Below are positions 63,155 to 64,000 of a stretch of 64,000 bases of DNA, one piece after another. This stretch comes from Danxiaibacter flavus (lineage in GTDB: Bacteria > Bacteroidota > Bacteroidia > Chitinophagales > Chitinophagaceae), in assembly GCF_041060425.1 (NCBI RefSeq), contig NZ_JAULBC010000007.1, forward strand, positions 372,001 to 436,000, in the 5' to 3' direction. Each line of letters opens with the position of its first letter. Position 1 is the first letter of the stretch. Below the pieces are notes generated by a model. The model saw only the letters and a program-made list of their open reading frames with translations. It was not told where the DNA came from and did no database searches. Made by a program: the position numbers and the translations under genes.

Positions 63155-64000
63155 ATGAAAATTATCATTATCGGTGGTTCGATTGGCGGGCTGAGCGCCG
63201 GCATCGCACTGCTTTGCAGGGGATATGACGTTGAAATCTATGAACGCTCCACGGGGCACATGCAGGACAGAGGCGCCGGCCTGGTCATCCAGCCCGATAT
63301 GATGAACTATTTGAACGAATATCATATTTCGGCGAAAGAAGTTTTTGGTGTGCCTGCCTATGAAAGACAGGTACTGGATAGTAAAGGGACAGTCACGCAC
63401 ACATTTCAAAACGACACCTCCTTTACTTCCTGGAACTATATCTGGCAACAGCTCAAAGATTATTTTCCTAATGAACGCTATTTCTTCGGTCATCAATTGG
63501 AAACTATAGAAGAAAACGAGCATCATGTAACGGTGCATTTCTCGAACGGAACAAGACAAACAGCAAACCTGGTGATTGGCGCAGATGGTTACGGCTCAGT
63601 AACAAGAAATCACTTTCTACCCAATACGGCGCCTACCTATGCAGGTTATGTGGCTTACCGGGGGCTCATACCCGAAAATGAAATGACTGATGCGGAAGTG
63701 GCTTTTTTTGAAAACAAGTTTTCCATTTATCCTTACCATCACTCACACCTGCTTTGTTACATGGTACCAGGCATAAAAGGTGAATTAAACAAAGGGCAAC
63801 GCCTATACAATTGGGTATGGTATCTCAATAAATCACACGAGCAACTGGCGGATATCCTGACGGGTAAAGATGAAAAAACAAGAATGTATTCAGTTCCTCC
63901 CGGCTTTCTTAGCAGCAAGTCTGTCAGCGACCTACATGCGCAGGCACACCAGGAGCTACCGAAAATTTTAAGAGACCGGGTACTCCAAACAGAAAGTCCT
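63155..64000 (+). CDS. FAD-dependent aromatic monooxygenase, 3' partial
   Basis: Begins at ATG 63155 and is cut by the window end after 282 codons with no stop. The FAD-binding GxGxxG-like entry KIIIIGGSIGGLSAGIALL is at residues 2-20. DRGAGLVIQP and VIGADGYGSVTR (the GD/DG-type motif) are typical of salicylate/4-hydroxybenzoate hydroxylases. It would hydroxylate aromatic rings using NAD(P)H. It begins nine bases after the GNAT gene and fits the aromatic-detoxification theme of the island. Confidence 0.92.
   Translation, partial: MKIIIIGGSIGGLSAGIALLCRGYDVEIYERSTGHMQDRGAGLVIQPDMMNYLNEYHISAKEVFGVPAYERQVLDSKGTVTHTFQNDTSFTSWNYIWQQLKDYFPNERYFFGHQLETIEENEHHVTVHFSNGTRQTANLVIGADGYGSVTRNHFLPNTAPTYAGYVAYRGLIPENEMTDAEVAFFENKFSIYPYHHSHLLCYMVPGIKGELNKGQRLYNWVWYLNKSHEQLADILTGKDEKTRMYSVPPGFLSSKSVSDLHAQAHQELPKILRDRVLQTESP

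Noticed and set aside
1..64000. CRISPR arrays, tRNA and rRNA genes, intact insertion sequences
   Set aside because: None seen: no regularly spaced repeats, no cloverleaf ends with CCA, no 16S/23S conserved segments and no transposase motif.

Overview
The window comes from a member of the Bacteroidota, most likely a Chitinophagaceae-type soil or plant-associated bacterium (inference). The signs are two SusC/SusD pairs, a type IX secretion (T9SS) C-terminal sorting domain with SprB-type repeats, lipoprotein-rich glycan loci, Dps/DoxX/pirin stress genes and dispersed palindromic intergenic repeats. No rRNA, tRNA, CRISPR array or intact transposase was seen.

Layout. (1) 1-4.7 kb: the 3' part of a large T9SS-exported multidomain protein and a GDP-L-fucose synthase, closed by a strong hairpin terminator. 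(2) 4.8-8.4 kb: an ECF sigma factor next to a decayed haloperoxidase/PAP2-like gene, then a DUF4142-cupredoxin pair and a di-haem cytochrome c peroxidase-like lipoprotein. Three near-identical promoter motifs (GTAACC, 16-17 bases, CTCTAAT) precede the sigma gene, the pair and the cytochrome gene, so this looks like a small self-contained ECF regulon. (3) 8.7-27.4 kb: a polysaccharide-utilisation locus on the minus strand (SusC, SusD, PHP hydrolase, a paralogue of the first protein, RraA-like aldolase, SDR, DMT transporter, enolase-superfamily dehydratase, M24 peptidase, DUF4380, barrel protein). A GH30-like enzyme and a divergent AraC regulator lie at its head. A block of dispersed repeats splits it at 12.4-13.2 kb. 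Its enzymes suggest oxidative, non-phosphorylative breakdown of a sugar released outside the cell. (4) 27.5-29.5 kb: an ssb remnant, then an SDR gene and its TetR regulator, each preceded by a perfect operator palindrome. (5) 29.6-42.3 kb: a second utilisation locus (SusC, SusD, DUF3823, triple-repeat surface lipoprotein, two tandem GH43 enzymes, GH99-like enzyme, two-domain esterase), probably for an arabinose- or xylose-containing, acetylated plant glycan. (6) 42.3-45.1 kb: sparse DNA with two more broken genes (PepSY-like protein, secreted alpha/beta hydrolase) and one small membrane protein.

(7) 45.3-64 kb: a plus-strand stress/detoxification island. It opens with a sigma-54 activator (GAF-AAA-Fis). 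A 16-base palindrome occurs as two copies before this activator gene and one before the first target operon, where a sigma-54-type promoter follows. The island then carries a cysteine hydrolase, a porin, a stand-alone M17 N-terminal domain, an amidohydrolase with a Cys/His-rich tail, DoxX, Dps, DUF1275, a TPR histidine kinase with a second sigma-54 response regulator, a TMEM175 channel, a chloroperoxidase-type hydrolase, pirin, a degenerate receiver, a ring-cleaving dioxygenase, an MFS exporter, a carboxylesterase, a GNAT protein and a FAD monooxygenase cut by the window end. The dioxygenase, DoxX and carboxylesterase resemble MhqO, MhqP and MhqD of Bacillus, which points to quinone/electrophile resistance placed under sigma-54-type control.

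The points most worth follow-up are the ECF promoter set, the palindrome plus sigma-54 circuit with its detoxification island, and the four decayed genes.
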